From Methylobacterium pseudosasicola (GTDB taxonomy: Bacteria; Pseudomonadota; Alphaproteobacteria; Rhizobiales; Beijerinckiaceae), in the NCBI RefSeq assembly GCF_900114535.1, contig NZ_FOTK01000009.1:1-64000 (forward strand): DNA of 64,000 nucleotides, given 5' to 3'. This document shows positions 8,619 to 16,984 of the stretch, piece by piece. Position numbers and translations under genes: made by a program. Positions within the stretch are counted from its first letter, which is position 1. Each line of letters opens with the position of its first letter. A model generated the notes under the pieces. The model had not been told where the DNA came from and did no database searches. It was given only the letters and a program-made list of their open reading frames with translations.

Positions 8619-9395
8619 TCACTCCTCCTCGACCACGCTGAACCCGGACTCGTCCTCGACCACCCGGTATCGGGAGAGGCGTAGAGTCTGGGACCGCTCG
8701 GCCGCCTCGTCCCGACACTTCAGGACGTGGGCGGTCCGGTTGACCACCTGCAGGTTCGGCGCGCCCCAGTAGCCGAGCAGCTCCGGCCAGGGCGCGTCCC
8801 GGTGCTCGCGCCAGACCCGGTAGAGCGGCAGAGCGTGGTCGACCTCGGCGGTGCGCAGCAGCCGCTTGCCGGAGGCCTTGCAGCGATGCCCCTGGTGGCG
8901 CTTCAGCACTTTGACCTGCTCGTGCGGCGCGCTCCAGAACTTCCAGGCGGCGACACAGGCCGCGTGCCAGCCGGCCTTGCCGTTCGGCACGCCCTGCCCC
9001 CAGAGGTCCCGATGCCAGCCGAACCGGTAGACCGGCTGGCCGCAGATGCAGCAGGCGCCGCGACCGCGGGCGAAGGCCGGCTCGCGGAACGGGGCCGGCG
9101 GCACCCGGAAGCTCGCCGGGCGCCCGCCGGCCCCGCCCTCGCCGAGCTGCCAGGTCCAGCCCTCCGGCGTGCCGGAGCGCGCCGCCAGGGCTCTAGCCAG
9201 CCGGTCGGCCCGCAGGATGTGGTTGCGCCAGTAGCTCTCCACCGCCAGCCGCGGGGTTGGCGGGATCAGGGGCCGCGTCAGGGCATGGTGCAGAACCGGA
9301 GCCGGGAAGATCGCCGGCAGGGCCCGCTCCAGCCGCGCCTGGGCCTTGGCGTTCTTCAGGTCGCGCCAGCTGGATGTCGTGATCGAGACCGTCAT
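8619..9395 (-). CDS. HNH-like protein with putative zinc-binding Cys/His pairs, function unknown
   Basis: A 258-residue protein. The C-terminal third reads like an HNH nuclease core: AEVDHALPLYRVW, then PNLQVVNRTAHVLKCRDEA, giving the D-H...N...H spacing of the fold. Before it (about 113-172) lie C-x2-C, a WHAAC motif and a GHRCKASGK motif, which could bind a structural zinc. The N-terminal 100 residues are basic and Pro-rich without recognised domain. It has no signal peptide. It stands alone, convergent with metB (9 bp between stops), with no methylase or mobile-element partner. Nuclease activity is inferred from motif spacing only. Confidence 0.7.
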   Translation of the reverse strand: MTVSITTSSWRDLKNAKAQARLERALPAIFPAPVLHHALTRPLIPPTPRLAVESYWRNHILRADRLARALAARSGTPEGWTWQLGEGGAGGRPASFRVPPAPFREPAFARGRGACCICGQPVYRFGWHRDLWGQGVPNGKAGWHAACVAAWKFWSAPHEQVKVLKRHQGHRCKASGKRLLRTAEVDHALPLYRVWREHRDAPWPELLGYWGAPNLQVVNRTAHVLKCRDEAAERSQTLRLSRYRVVEDESGFSVVEEE

Positions 9396-9474
9396 GCCGG
9401 GCCGTGCTAGCGCGCGACGCGCAGGAAGGCGACGGCATCCGGGTCACAGGTTCGGGCTGGCAGGCTTAAGAAAG

Positions 9475-9490
9475 TGTTTCCCGTGAAACA
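9475..9490. promoter_or_regulatory. parS-like site 1 (ParB-binding 16-mer)
   Basis: TGTTTCCCGTGAAACA differs from the widely conserved parS consensus TGTTTCACGTGAAACA at one central base. The same word occurs in reverse complement at 49610-49625. parS sites cluster near the chromosomal origin and load ParB. It overlaps the 5' remnant of the LprI-like pseudogene. Confidence 0.75.
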
Positions 9491-9800
9491 TCGGCGCGGG
9501 CGCATCGGCTCGTGCCTCGAAGGCCCTCGACGCCGCCGACGTGAAGCTCAATGCCGCCTGCGGAAGGCCCTGTCGGTGACCGATCAGGACGACCGCCCGC
9601 CGGAGGCCAAGGTGGTCTGGAAGACCCAGTTCACGGCGGCCCAGCGCGCCTGGATCGCCTTCCGGGATGCCGATTGCGGCGATCTCACCTTCAGCGAGTG
9701 GAACAACGGCAGCGGCACCACCGGCGCGCTGTATGCCTGCCAATACGACAAGACCGTCCAGCGGACCGACGATATTCTGAGCCGTTACCCGCTTCATTAG
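9487..9800 (+). pseudogene. LprI/DUF1311-like gene remnant, frameshifted and lacking its 5' end
   Basis: The downstream frame (from 9561 to the stop at 9800) encodes a typical LprI-like C-terminal half: FTAAQRAWIAFRDADC, a GS/GTTGALYAC segment and R..DIL. The matching N-terminal half is in another frame, 9487-9558, reading ASKALDAADVKLNAA. Joining the two needs one missing base near 9559, where an expected YRKAL stretch is split as TG|CGG-AAG-GCC-CTG. The upstream frame has a stop at 9484 and no start or signal peptide. An uninterrupted frame from GTG 9474 exists but its first 29 residues are unlike the family. A sequencing error could explain the shift but not the missing 5' end. Confidence 0.65.
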
Positions 9801-9852
9801 AGGGTCGGTCCTGCCTCCGAGTGGGCGCAACGAGCGCAGGATAAACCACCCT

Positions 9853-9964
9853 GTCATTCCGGGGCCGCGCAGCGGAGCCCGGAATCCAGAAACCCAGGTC
9901 GAGCAGGATCCTGCGCCGTTGGCGGCTATGGATTCCGGGCTCGCCTGCGGCGCCCTGGAATGAC
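9853..9964. repeat. REP-like inverted repeat
   Basis: The outer arms are GTCATTCCGGGGCCGCGCAG on the left and, on the right, GGCGCCCTGGAATGAC, with inner arms AGCCCGGAATCCA and TGGATTCCGGGCT. This folds into a long imperfect hairpin. The 'CATTCCGGG...CCCGGAATCC' style is a common dispersed palindrome in Rhizobiales. It fills most of the gap before pxpA and may stabilise or end transcripts. Confidence 0.75.
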
Positions 9965-10070
9965 GGAGGGGATGTTTCAGGGTTCGCGCAACGCCCCCAA
10001 GCCCTTCGGAGGCAGAGCGGCTGGTCCGACCCTTGAATGCGCAGAGCCGCCGCGCCTGCGAGGAACCCGG

Positions 10071-10856
10071 ATGATCGTCGACCTGAACTGCGACATGGGC
10101 GAAGGCTTCGGCGTCTACCGCCTGGGCGACGATGCCGGGATGCTGGCGATCGCTACCTCGGCCAACATCGCCTGCGGGTTCCACGCCGGCGATCCGCTGG
10201 TCATGCACGAGACCCTGACCCTTGCCGCCCGGGCCGGCGTCCAGGCCGGGGCGCATCCGGGCTTCCTCGATCTCTGGGGTTTCGGGCGGCGCCCGATCCA
10301 CGGCGAGCGCCCGGCCGATGTCGAGAAGGCCGTGCTCTATCAGGTCGGCGCCCTGCTGGCGCTGGCGCAGGATGCCGGCTGCCCGGTGCGGCACGTGAAG
10401 ACCCACGGGGCGCTGGGCAACATCGCCAACGCGGACGCGGATCTCGCCCTGGCGGTGGCCCGGGCGATCCGGACGCTCGACCGCGACCTGATCTTCGTGG
10501 TGATGCCCGGCCTCGAGACCGAGCGGGCGGGTGAGCGGCTCGGCCTGCCCCTCGCCCGGGAGATCTACGCCGACCGAGCTTACGCCGATACCGGCAACCT
10601 GATCTCGCGGAAGCTCCCCGGGGCGGTGCTGCACGATCCGGTGGACGCGGCCGGGCGCGTGGCGCGGATGCTGGAGGATCGCGCGATCCTCTGCCTGTCC
10701 GGGCGGCGCATCCCGGCCCGGATCGACAGCCTCTGCGTCCATGGCGACACGCCGGGGGCCGTCGCGATGGCCGCGCAGGTGCGCGCCGACCTCGCCGCCA
10801 GAGGGATCGCGATCAGGCCGATGGCTCAGGTGATCGGGACCTCGATCGGCGCCTGA
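10071..10856 (+). CDS. pxpA: 5-oxoprolinase subunit A (LamB/YcsF family)
   Basis: A 261-residue protein beginning MIVDLNCDMGEGFGVYRLGDD, the diagnostic start of the LamB/YcsF family. Further conserved blocks are SANIACGFHAGDP, GAHPGFLDLWGFGRR, HVKTHGALGN, FADRAY-like YADRAYADTG, and CVHGDTPGAV. PxpA with PxpB and PxpC cleaves 5-oxoproline (pyroglutamate) to glutamate using ATP. PxpB and PxpC are not adjacent here, so they are either elsewhere or this paralogue works alone. An in-frame extension begins at 9960 inside the REP element; the family start at 10071 is preferred. Confidence 0.93.
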   Translation: MIVDLNCDMGEGFGVYRLGDDAGMLAIATSANIACGFHAGDPLVMHETLTLAARAGVQAGAHPGFLDLWGFGRRPIHGERPADVEKAVLYQVGALLALAQDAGCPVRHVKTHGALGNIANADADLALAVARAIRTLDRDLIFVVMPGLETERAGERLGLPLAREIYADRAYADTGNLISRKLPGAVLHDPVDAAGRVARMLEDRAILCLSGRRIPARIDSLCVHGDTPGAVAMAAQVRADLAARGIAIRPMAQVIGTSIGA

Positions 10857-10952
10857 GACCGCCGGTTTCGGCCGCCATCCGGCGCAGTGTCATGCAATCG
10901 TCGCAGATGGACCAGAAAGCCACTCGCTGCTTGCAAGGCTGAGAGGGGCTCC

Positions 10953-13298
10953 ATGGATTTCCACCGTCGCTTCACGGTTCTGATGTGCGCCCCCGCCTTC
11001 GATCCGGACGACCTGGAGGGCGCGCGGGTCGCCCAGATCGTGGCCGCGGTGGAGAATCGCGGCTTCGAGGTGGTGCGGGCCCGGCGCGTCGAGGATGCGG
11101 CCATCGCGGTGCAGACCGATGCCGCCATCGGCTGCATGGTGGTCGACTGGGGCAAGCGCGGCCTCGACGGCAAGGCTGCCGCGCTCATCGACATGATGCG
11201 CAAGCGCGGCCTGGAGATGCCGATCGTCATCATGGTCCGCCGCAAGCGGCTGGAGGACATCCCGGTCGAGCTTCTGGACTTCATCGACGGCTACATCTTC
11301 CTCGCGGAAGAGACCCCCGAATTCATCGCCCGCGGCCTGGTCAGCCGGGTGACGCAATATGCCCAGACGCTGAAGACGCCGTTCTTCGGCGCGCTGGTCG
11401 ATTATGCCGAGAAGGGTAACCAGCTCTGGACTTGCCCGGGCCATAACGGCGGCATTTTCTACAACCGCTCACCCATCGGGCGGATCTTCGTGGAGCATCT
11501 CGGCGAGGCGATCTTCCGCGACGACCTCGACAATTCGGTGCTCGACCTCGGCGACCTGCTGACCCACGAGGGTCCGGCGCTCAAGGCCCAGAAGGAGGCC
11601 GCCAAGATCTTCGGGGCGGAGAAGACCTACTTCGTCCTCAACGGCACCTCGGCCTCCAACAAGATCGTGCTGTCCTCGCTGGTGGCCGAGGACGACCTCG
11701 TGCTGTTCGACCGCAACAACCACAAAGCGGCCCATCACGGCGCCCTGTTCCTCGGCGGCGGCATCCCGATCTTTTTGGAAACGGACCGGAACGCCTACGG
11801 CTTGATCGGTCCGATCTATCATGAGGCCCTGGACGAGACGCGTATCCGCGAGAAGATCCGCCGCAATCCGCTGGTGACCGACCCAGAGGCCTGGCGCCGG
11901 GAGCGGCCGTTCCGGGTCGCGGTGATCGAGCAATGCACCTACGACGGCACGATCTACGACGCGCAGGAGATCCTGGAGCGGATCGGCCACCTCTGCGACT
12001 ACATCCTGTTCGACGAGGCCTGGGCGGGCTTCATGAAATTCCACCCGCTCTACGCCCGACGCTTCGCCATGGGGCTCACCGGCCTCGACGAGACCTCGCC
12101 GGGGATCGTGGCCACGCAATCGACCCACAAGCAGCTCGCGAGCTTCTCCCAGGCCTCGCAGATCCACACCCGCGACGGGCATATCCGCGGCCAGACCCGG
12201 CGGGTCGAGCACAAGCGCCTCAACGAGAGTTTTCTGGTCCACGCCTCGACCTCGCCGTTCTACCCGCTCTTCGCCTCCCTCGATGTCGGCGCCCAGATGA
12301 TGAAGGGCCGCTCGGGCATGATCCTGTGGGACGACACGATCCGGCTCGGGATCGAGTGGCGCAAGAAGGTCCGGGCGATCCGGCGGGAATTCGAGGAGAA
12401 CGAGGCCGATCCGCTGCGACGCTGGTTCTTCGACCCGTTCGTGCCGGACGTGACCAGCACTGCCGACGGGGCGGAGGTGCCCTGGGAGAAGGTGCCCACC
12501 GACGAGCTCGCCGCCGACCCGCGGCACTGGGAACTGAAGCCCGGCGCCCGCTGGCACGGGTTCACCCATGTCGCCCCGGGCTACGCCATCACCGACCCGA
12601 ACAAGCTCACGGTGCTCACCCCGGGCTTCGACCGGCGGACGGGGGCCTATGCCGACCACGGCGTGCCGGCGCCGATCGTGGCCCAATACCTGCGTGAGAA
12701 CCGGATCGTCGCCGAGAAGAACGACCTGAACTCGCTGCTCTTCCTGCTGACCCCGGGGGTCGAATCCTCCAAGGCCGGGACGCTGATCTCCGGCCTCGTC
12801 GCCTTCAAGCGGCTCCACGACGACAACGTGCCGCTCGAGGAGGCCATGCCGGAATTCGTCAACCGCCGGCCCAACCGCTACCGCGGGGTGCGCCTGCGCG
12901 ACCTCTGCGCCGAGTTCCACGCCTTCCATCGGGAGGCCGGCACCTCCGCGCTCCAGCGCCGGCAATTCGCCCCCGAGCACCTGCCCGAGATGGTGATGCC
13001 GCCCAAGAAGGCTGCCCAGATGCTGACCCGCAACAAGGTCGATTACGTGCCGATCGCCGAAGCCGAGGGGCGCATCGCCACGACCCTGATGCTGGTCTAT
13101 CCGCCCGGCATCGGCACCGTGCTGCCGGGCGAGCGCCTGGACGACCGCGCCAAGCCGATGCTGGACTATTTCAAGATGTTCGAGGCCTCGGCCAACCTGT
13201 TCCCGGGCTTCGAGGCCGAGATCCAGGGGGTCTACCGCGAGGTCGAGCCGGACGGGCGGATCCGCTTCCACACCTACGTCGTGCGGGACGGCGCCTGA
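10953..13298 (+). CDS. Orn/Lys/Arg decarboxylase, PLP fold type I (large inducible type)
   Basis: A 781-residue enzyme with the three parts of the AdiA/LdcC/SpeF group. Residues about 1-135 form a response-regulator-like wing domain. The PLP core follows, with TCPGHNGGIFYNRSP, NGTSASNKIV, the aspartate of FDEAWAGF, and STHKQLASFSQASQIH carrying the PLP lysine K393. The C-terminal domain contains PPGIGTVLPGER. It decarboxylates a basic amino acid to a diamine or agmatine, giving acid tolerance or polyamines. Which substrate cannot be told from sequence alone. The start at 10953 follows GAGAGGGG; an earlier in-frame start at 10887 is less likely. Its stop overlaps the next gene's ATG. Confidence 0.92.
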   Translation: MDFHRRFTVLMCAPAFDPDDLEGARVAQIVAAVENRGFEVVRARRVEDAAIAVQTDAAIGCMVVDWGKRGLDGKAAALIDMMRKRGLEMPIVIMVRRKRLEDIPVELLDFIDGYIFLAEETPEFIARGLVSRVTQYAQTLKTPFFGALVDYAEKGNQLWTCPGHNGGIFYNRSPIGRIFVEHLGEAIFRDDLDNSVLDLGDLLTHEGPALKAQKEAAKIFGAEKTYFVLNGTSASNKIVLSSLVAEDDLVLFDRNNHKAAHHGALFLGGGIPIFLETDRNAYGLIGPIYHEALDETRIREKIRRNPLVTDPEAWRRERPFRVAVIEQCTYDGTIYDAQEILERIGHLCDYILFDEAWAGFMKFHPLYARRFAMGLTGLDETSPGIVATQSTHKQLASFSQASQIHTRDGHIRGQTRRVEHKRLNESFLVHASTSPFYPLFASLDVGAQMMKGRSGMILWDDTIRLGIEWRKKVRAIRREFEENEADPLRRWFFDPFVPDVTSTADGAEVPWEKVPTDELAADPRHWELKPGARWHGFTHVAPGYAITDPNKLTVLTPGFDRRTGAYADHGVPAPIVAQYLRENRIVAEKNDLNSLLFLLTPGVESSKAGTLISGLVAFKRLHDDNVPLEEAMPEFVNRRPNRYRGVRLRDLCAEFHAFHREAGTSALQRRQFAPEHLPEMVMPPKKAAQMLTRNKVDYVPIAEAEGRIATTLMLVYPPGIGTVLPGERLDDRAKPMLDYFKMFEASANLFPGFEAEIQGVYREVEPDGRIRFHTYVVRDGA

Positions 13299-13882
13299 TG
13301 GAGATCGAGCCCGAGGAAGGCGCCCCGATCCCGGTCCGGCCGAGCCCGGACATCATCATCCGCGCTTCCTCGGATGCGGATGTCGAGGCCATGGTGGCGA
13401 TCTACGAGCACCATATCGGCAAGGGCGTCGGCAACGTCGCCGATTTCGACGACGAGGCGCGCCTGCTGCCCGACGACCTGAAGCGGCGGCGCAAGACCAT
13501 GCGCAAGAAGCGCCTGCCCCACCTCGTCGCCGAGCGCGGCGGCCAGGTGGCGGGCTACGCCTACGCGGTGCCGTTCCGGAAGCGCCCGGCCTATCGCTAC
13601 ACCCTCAAGCACTCGATCTACGTGCATCCCGACCACCTCCATGCCGGGATCGGGCGCCGGCTCCTGCCGGCGCTGATCGAGGCCTGCGCGGCGGGGGGCT
13701 ACCGGCAGATGATCGGCTACATCGACGCGCAGAACGAAGCGTCCTTGCGCCTCCACGAGACCTGCGGCTTCGTCCGGGCCGGCTACCTGAAGGCGGTGGG
13801 CTTCAAGTACGGCCGCTGGTCCGACAGCGTGATGGTGCAGCGGGCGCTGGGCACCGGGTCCGAGGACCAGCCGGGGTCGTAG
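13298..13882 (+). CDS. GNAT-family N-acetyltransferase (phosphinothricin acetyltransferase-like)
   Basis: A 194-residue GNAT enzyme. It has a beta-strand start (IIRASSDADVEAMVAIYEHHI), a conserved HSIYVHPDHLHAGIGRRLLPALIE segment providing the acetyl-CoA pyrophosphate loop, and a C-terminal LHETCGFVRAGYLKAVGFKYGRW as in the PAT/YncA group. Its ATG overlaps the decarboxylase stop (TGATG), so the two are translated together. This makes a di- or polyamine, or a related amino compound, a plausible acyl acceptor; that substrate is inference from context. PAT-group enzymes usually acetylate amino-acid-like amines. Confidence 0.88.
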   Translation: MEIEPEEGAPIPVRPSPDIIIRASSDADVEAMVAIYEHHIGKGVGNVADFDDEARLLPDDLKRRRKTMRKKRLPHLVAERGGQVAGYAYAVPFRKRPAYRYTLKHSIYVHPDHLHAGIGRRLLPALIEACAAGGYRQMIGYIDAQNEASLRLHETCGFVRAGYLKAVGFKYGRWSDSVMVQRALGTGSEDQPGS

Positions 13883-13897
13883 GTCGCGCGGGACCGG

Positions 13898-14488
13898 TCA
13901 GTGCCCCTCGGCCGGGGCGGGCCGGGCGGTGGCGACGAGGTCGATATCGACCCCGACTTCGAGGGCGACCCATTGTCCGGAGGCCCAGGCGCCCTGGCCG
14001 ACACCGAAATCGGTGCGGACGAGCCCGACATGCCCGATGGCGTGTGCTTGGCCGCCATCGAGCGACAGGTGGAAGGGCAGCGTCAGCGGGCGTTTCGTAC
14101 CGCGGATCGTCAGCTCGCCGATGGCCTCGTAGTCGCCCCGGCCCTTGTCGACGAAGCGGGTCGCCTCGAAGCGCGCGTGGCTGGCGCTCGCCACGTCGAA
14201 CCAGTCCTTCTGGGGCAGCGCCGTGTCGCGCTGGGCGTCGCCGGTGCGGGCGCTGCCGAGATCGACCAGCACCGTGGCATGGCCCGCCTCGGGCTTGGCG
14301 GGATCGAACTCCACCTTTGCGTCGAAGCGCTCGAAACGTCCGGAGAACGGGGTCCCGACTTGAACGCCCGAGAACCGGATCGCGCTCTTGGCCGGATCCA
14401 CCGCCCATTCGGCGGCAGCGGCCGGGAACGCGGCGCCCGACAGGGCGGCCGACAGGCACAGGGCGGACAGCAGGCGGCGCAGGGTCAT
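13898..14488 (-). CDS. YceI-family periplasmic lipid-binding protein (copy 2)
   Basis: A 196-residue secreted lipocalin-like protein. The signal peptide covers about residues 1-26 (ends FPAAAAEW). The mature part starts AVDPAKSAIRFSG and carries the YceI pattern: GRFERFDAKVEFDP, QRDTALPQKDWFDV, ATRFVDKG, and RPLTLPFHLSL. YceI proteins bind polyisoprenoids or other lipids in a beta-barrel. The ATG overlaps the stop of the cytochrome b561 gene (ATGA), so they are co-translated. The pairing with cytochrome b561 is recurrent in proteobacteria and suggests a role in membrane quinone or lipid redox state. Confidence 0.92.
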   Translation of the reverse strand: MTLRRLLSALCLSAALSGAAFPAAAAEWAVDPAKSAIRFSGVQVGTPFSGRFERFDAKVEFDPAKPEAGHATVLVDLGSARTGDAQRDTALPQKDWFDVASASHARFEATRFVDKGRGDYEAIGELTIRGTKRPLTLPFHLSLDGGQAHAIGHVGLVRTDFGVGQGAWASGQWVALEVGVDIDLVATARPAPAEGH

Positions 14489-15099
14489 CGGGTCGATTCC
14501 AGGGTTTTGGTCCGCGTCGCCCCGGGGCGGACCGGCAGCATCCGCCACAGCACGCCGTCGCGCAGGATGAGGTGGTGGCGCAGCGCGGCCACGACGTGCA
14601 GCACCAGGAGCGCGGTCAGGAACCACGCCCCGTAGGCGTGGAGCGCCTTGATCAGCCCCTCCGCGGCCGCCGGGTCGGCGAGCAGCGGGGCGAGCGGCAG
14701 GTGCGGCCAGGGCACCAGCCCGTACAGCACGGTCGGGATGTTGAACGGCGAGAGCGAGACCACCGCCCAGCCGGTGAGCGGCAGCCCGACCAGAAGCCCG
14801 TAGAGGAGTCCGTGCGCCGCACCCGCCGCCCGGCGTTCCCGGGCCGGCATGCCGGCCGGATAGGGCGGCGGCCGGTGGGCCAGCCGCCAGGCGAGACGCA
14901 GACCGGTCAGGATCAGCACGGTGATCCCGACCGACTTGTGCCACTGGTAGAGTGGGAACAGGCGCATCGGGCTCAAGCCTGCATGCGTCATGGTCAGGCC
15001 CATGCCGATCAGGGCGAGCACGCCGAGCGCGCTGGCCCAGTGCAGCAGGATGGCCACTGCGGAGTAGTGCCGCGCCGACGCGTCGGGTGCCATGGCCAT
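14485..15099 (-). CDS. Cytochrome b561
   Basis: A 204-residue di-haem membrane protein with four hydrophobic segments (about 14-34, 54-70, 95-118 and 160-182). Candidate haem-ligand histidines are HW near residue 20, WHKS near 53, AAHGLL near 92 and LHVVAALRHH near 166-174. Members transfer electrons between the quinone pool and periplasmic acceptors such as superoxide. It is the middle gene of the yceI-cyb-yceI operon, 22 bp after the first yceI. A second ATG two codons in is an equally possible start. Confidence 0.9.
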   Translation of the reverse strand: MAMAPDASARHYSAVAILLHWASALGVLALIGMGLTMTHAGLSPMRLFPLYQWHKSVGITVLILTGLRLAWRLAHRPPPYPAGMPARERRAAGAAHGLLYGLLVGLPLTGWAVVSLSPFNIPTVLYGLVPWPHLPLAPLLADPAAAEGLIKALHAYGAWFLTALLVLHVVAALRHHLILRDGVLWRMLPVRPGATRTKTLESTR

Positions 15100-15121
15100 C
15101 CTCCCGCCCCGGAACTCCGGG

Positions 15122-15730
15122 TCAGTCCTGCCGCTCGAAGGCGCCCGCGATGGTCAGGTGCAGGTCGTCACCGATCAGCGGCACGTAGGTCTTCACCCCG
15201 AACTCGGAGCGCTTGAGCGTGCCGGTGGCGTCGAAGCCGACCGTGACCTTCTTGCTCAGCGGGTTCACGCCGGCCCCGACCAGGGTGACGTCCAGGGTCA
15301 CTGGCTTGGTCACGCCGTGGAGCGTCAGGTTGCCGGTGACCTTCGCCTTGTCCTTGCCCTCGGGGGCGACCTTGGTGGACACGAAGGTGATCTCGGGGAA
15401 CTTACCCGCGTCGAGCCACTGGTCGCCCTTCAGCTCGTCGGTGAGCTTGGCGCTGGTCGTGGTCACCGAGGCGACCGGGATCTTGATCGTGAGCTTCGCG
15501 GCCGCCGGGTTCTTCGGCTGCAGGTCGAGGGTTCCGGACACGTCCGAGAAGCCGCCGGCATAATTCGAGAAGCCCATATGGGAGACCCGCCAGCCGACCT
15601 GGGTGTGATTCGGATCGACCGCGTAGGTGCCGGCCTGGATCTGGGCCGGGTCGCGGGTCGCCGGGGTCTGGGACAGGGCCGGGGTGGCGACGAGGAGGGC
15701 CAGAAGGCCGGAGGCGAGAAGCGACTTCAA
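15122..15730 (-). CDS. YceI-family periplasmic protein (copy 1), TTG start
   Basis: A 202-residue secreted protein. The preferred start is TTG at 15730, reading MKSLLASGLLALLVATPALSQ, a clean signal peptide, with GGGAG six bases upstream. ATG codons further upstream would run through the divergent promoter and even into the lysR 5' end. The mature domain has AGTYAVDPNHTQVGWRVSHMG, SGTLDLQPKNPAAAKLTI, TTSAKLTDELKGDQWLD and a C-terminal FGVKTYVPLIGDDLHLTI, typical of YceI. It is first in a three-gene operon and faces the LysR gene. Confidence 0.9.
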   Translation of the reverse strand: MKSLLASGLLALLVATPALSQTPATRDPAQIQAGTYAVDPNHTQVGWRVSHMGFSNYAGGFSDVSGTLDLQPKNPAAAKLTIKIPVASVTTTSAKLTDELKGDQWLDAGKFPEITFVSTKVAPEGKDKAKVTGNLTLHGVTKPVTLDVTLVGAGVNPLSKKVTVGFDATGTLKRSEFGVKTYVPLIGDDLHLTIAGAFERQD

Positions 15731-15854
15731 GGGATTCTCCCAGATGAGGACGGCGGGTGTGACGGCCGATTGGGACGGCCGACTCGGTCCGGCGCACAGC
15801 CACGTCCCTGTAGACCCGTTCACGGCCACGGTTGAGCCTGCTATCCGGAACCCC

Positions 15855-16802
15855 ATGGTTGCGAGATCGGAAACCTTCAGGGGCAGCCTCGACGACGTGC
15901 GCGCCTTCTGCACGGTCGTCGATCTCGGCACGGTCACGGCGGCGGCCGCGAGCCTGCGGGAGACGAAGGGCAGCGTCAGCCGGCGCCTGTCCCGGCTGGA
16001 GCAGGCGCTCGGCGCCCGGCTGATGGCGCGGACCTCACGGGCGGTCTCGCCGACCGCGGAGGGGCTCGCCTTCTACGCCAAGGCCCATGAGAGCCTGGCG
16101 CTGCTCGACGCGGCGGCCGAAACCGCTCGCGACGCCCAGACGGTGCCGGCCGGGCACCTGCGCATGACCACCTCGATCGATTTCGGGATCGAGGTGATGC
16201 CGGAGATCATCGCGAGCTTCCGGGCCGCCTACCCGCAGATCACGGTGGAGATGCTGAACACCGATACCCGCCTCGATCTCGCGGCCAACCGGATCGACCT
16301 CGCCCTGCGGCTCGGCGGCGCGGAGGAGACCGGCTACCGGGCCGTCGTCCTGGCGACCCTGTCGGTGGCCCTCTACGCCGCACCCGCCTACCTGCTGCGC
16401 CGACCAGCGCCGACCGATCTGGCCGGGTTGCACGACCACGACCTGATCCTCCCCCGGGAGCGGACCGGCGGGGGCGCCCTCTCCCTCACCGACGGGCAGG
16501 GCCGGGCCGAGCAGCTCGTCCTGAACCCGGCCATCCGGGTCAGCGATTTCTCCACCGTCCACCGCCTGACCCTGGTCGGTGCCGGGATTGGCCATATCCC
16601 CAGCCTCGTGGCCGCCCGGGCGGTGGCGGCGGGCCAGCTCGTGCGCGTGCTGGCTCCGTGGGCGAGGCGGGGGGCGGCCCTGCGCGCCGTGACCCTGGCT
16701 GGGCGCGACTTGCCGGCCCGGGTCCAGGTCTTCCGGGAGCACGTGCGCGCGGCCCTGACCCCGTGCGACGAGGAGACGCTTTCACCAACGAATACAGTCT
16801 AG
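15855..16802 (+). CDS. LysR-family transcriptional regulator
   Basis: A 315-residue LysR protein. The winged helix (about 8-68) reads LDDVRAFCTVVDLGTVTAAA then SVSRRLSRLEQALGARL. The C-terminal periplasmic-binding-like effector domain (about 95-300) contains HLRMTTSIDFG, DLALRLG and VGAGIGHIPSLVA. It is divergent from the yceI-cytochrome b561-yceI operon with 124 bp between the start codons, the usual layout for a LysR regulator and its target. An open frame extends upstream to 15627 across the divergent yceI gene and is rejected as start. The effector is unknown. Confidence 0.9.
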   Translation: MVARSETFRGSLDDVRAFCTVVDLGTVTAAAASLRETKGSVSRRLSRLEQALGARLMARTSRAVSPTAEGLAFYAKAHESLALLDAAAETARDAQTVPAGHLRMTTSIDFGIEVMPEIIASFRAAYPQITVEMLNTDTRLDLAANRIDLALRLGGAEETGYRAVVLATLSVALYAAPAYLLRRPAPTDLAGLHDHDLILPRERTGGGALSLTDGQGRAEQLVLNPAIRVSDFSTVHRLTLVGAGIGHIPSLVAARAVAAGQLVRVLAPWARRGAALRAVTLAGRDLPARVQVFREHVRAALTPCDEETLSPTNTV

Positions 16803-16984
16803 GATTGTATTTCCGAACTATATATGCGCTATTGACGACGCGATCGAGACAATCTTATGCGTCCGTGTAGGGCGGCGTTGAGGGGCGCCGCGCATCATGG
16901 CCGGCAGCGGCAGCCCGGGCCGCTCCGGTACGGCTTCCCCGATCCCTGACCCGGACGCATCCCCTTCTCGCGCGGACACCCAAC

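Noticed and set aside
11469..13271. 600-codon minus-strand frame opposite the decarboxylase
   Set aside because: No motif or ribosome site; the plus-strand decarboxylase is certain.
15627..15854. Upstream extension of the LysR frame
   Set aside because: It would run over the divergent yceI gene and its TTG start; the LysR family starts at 15855.
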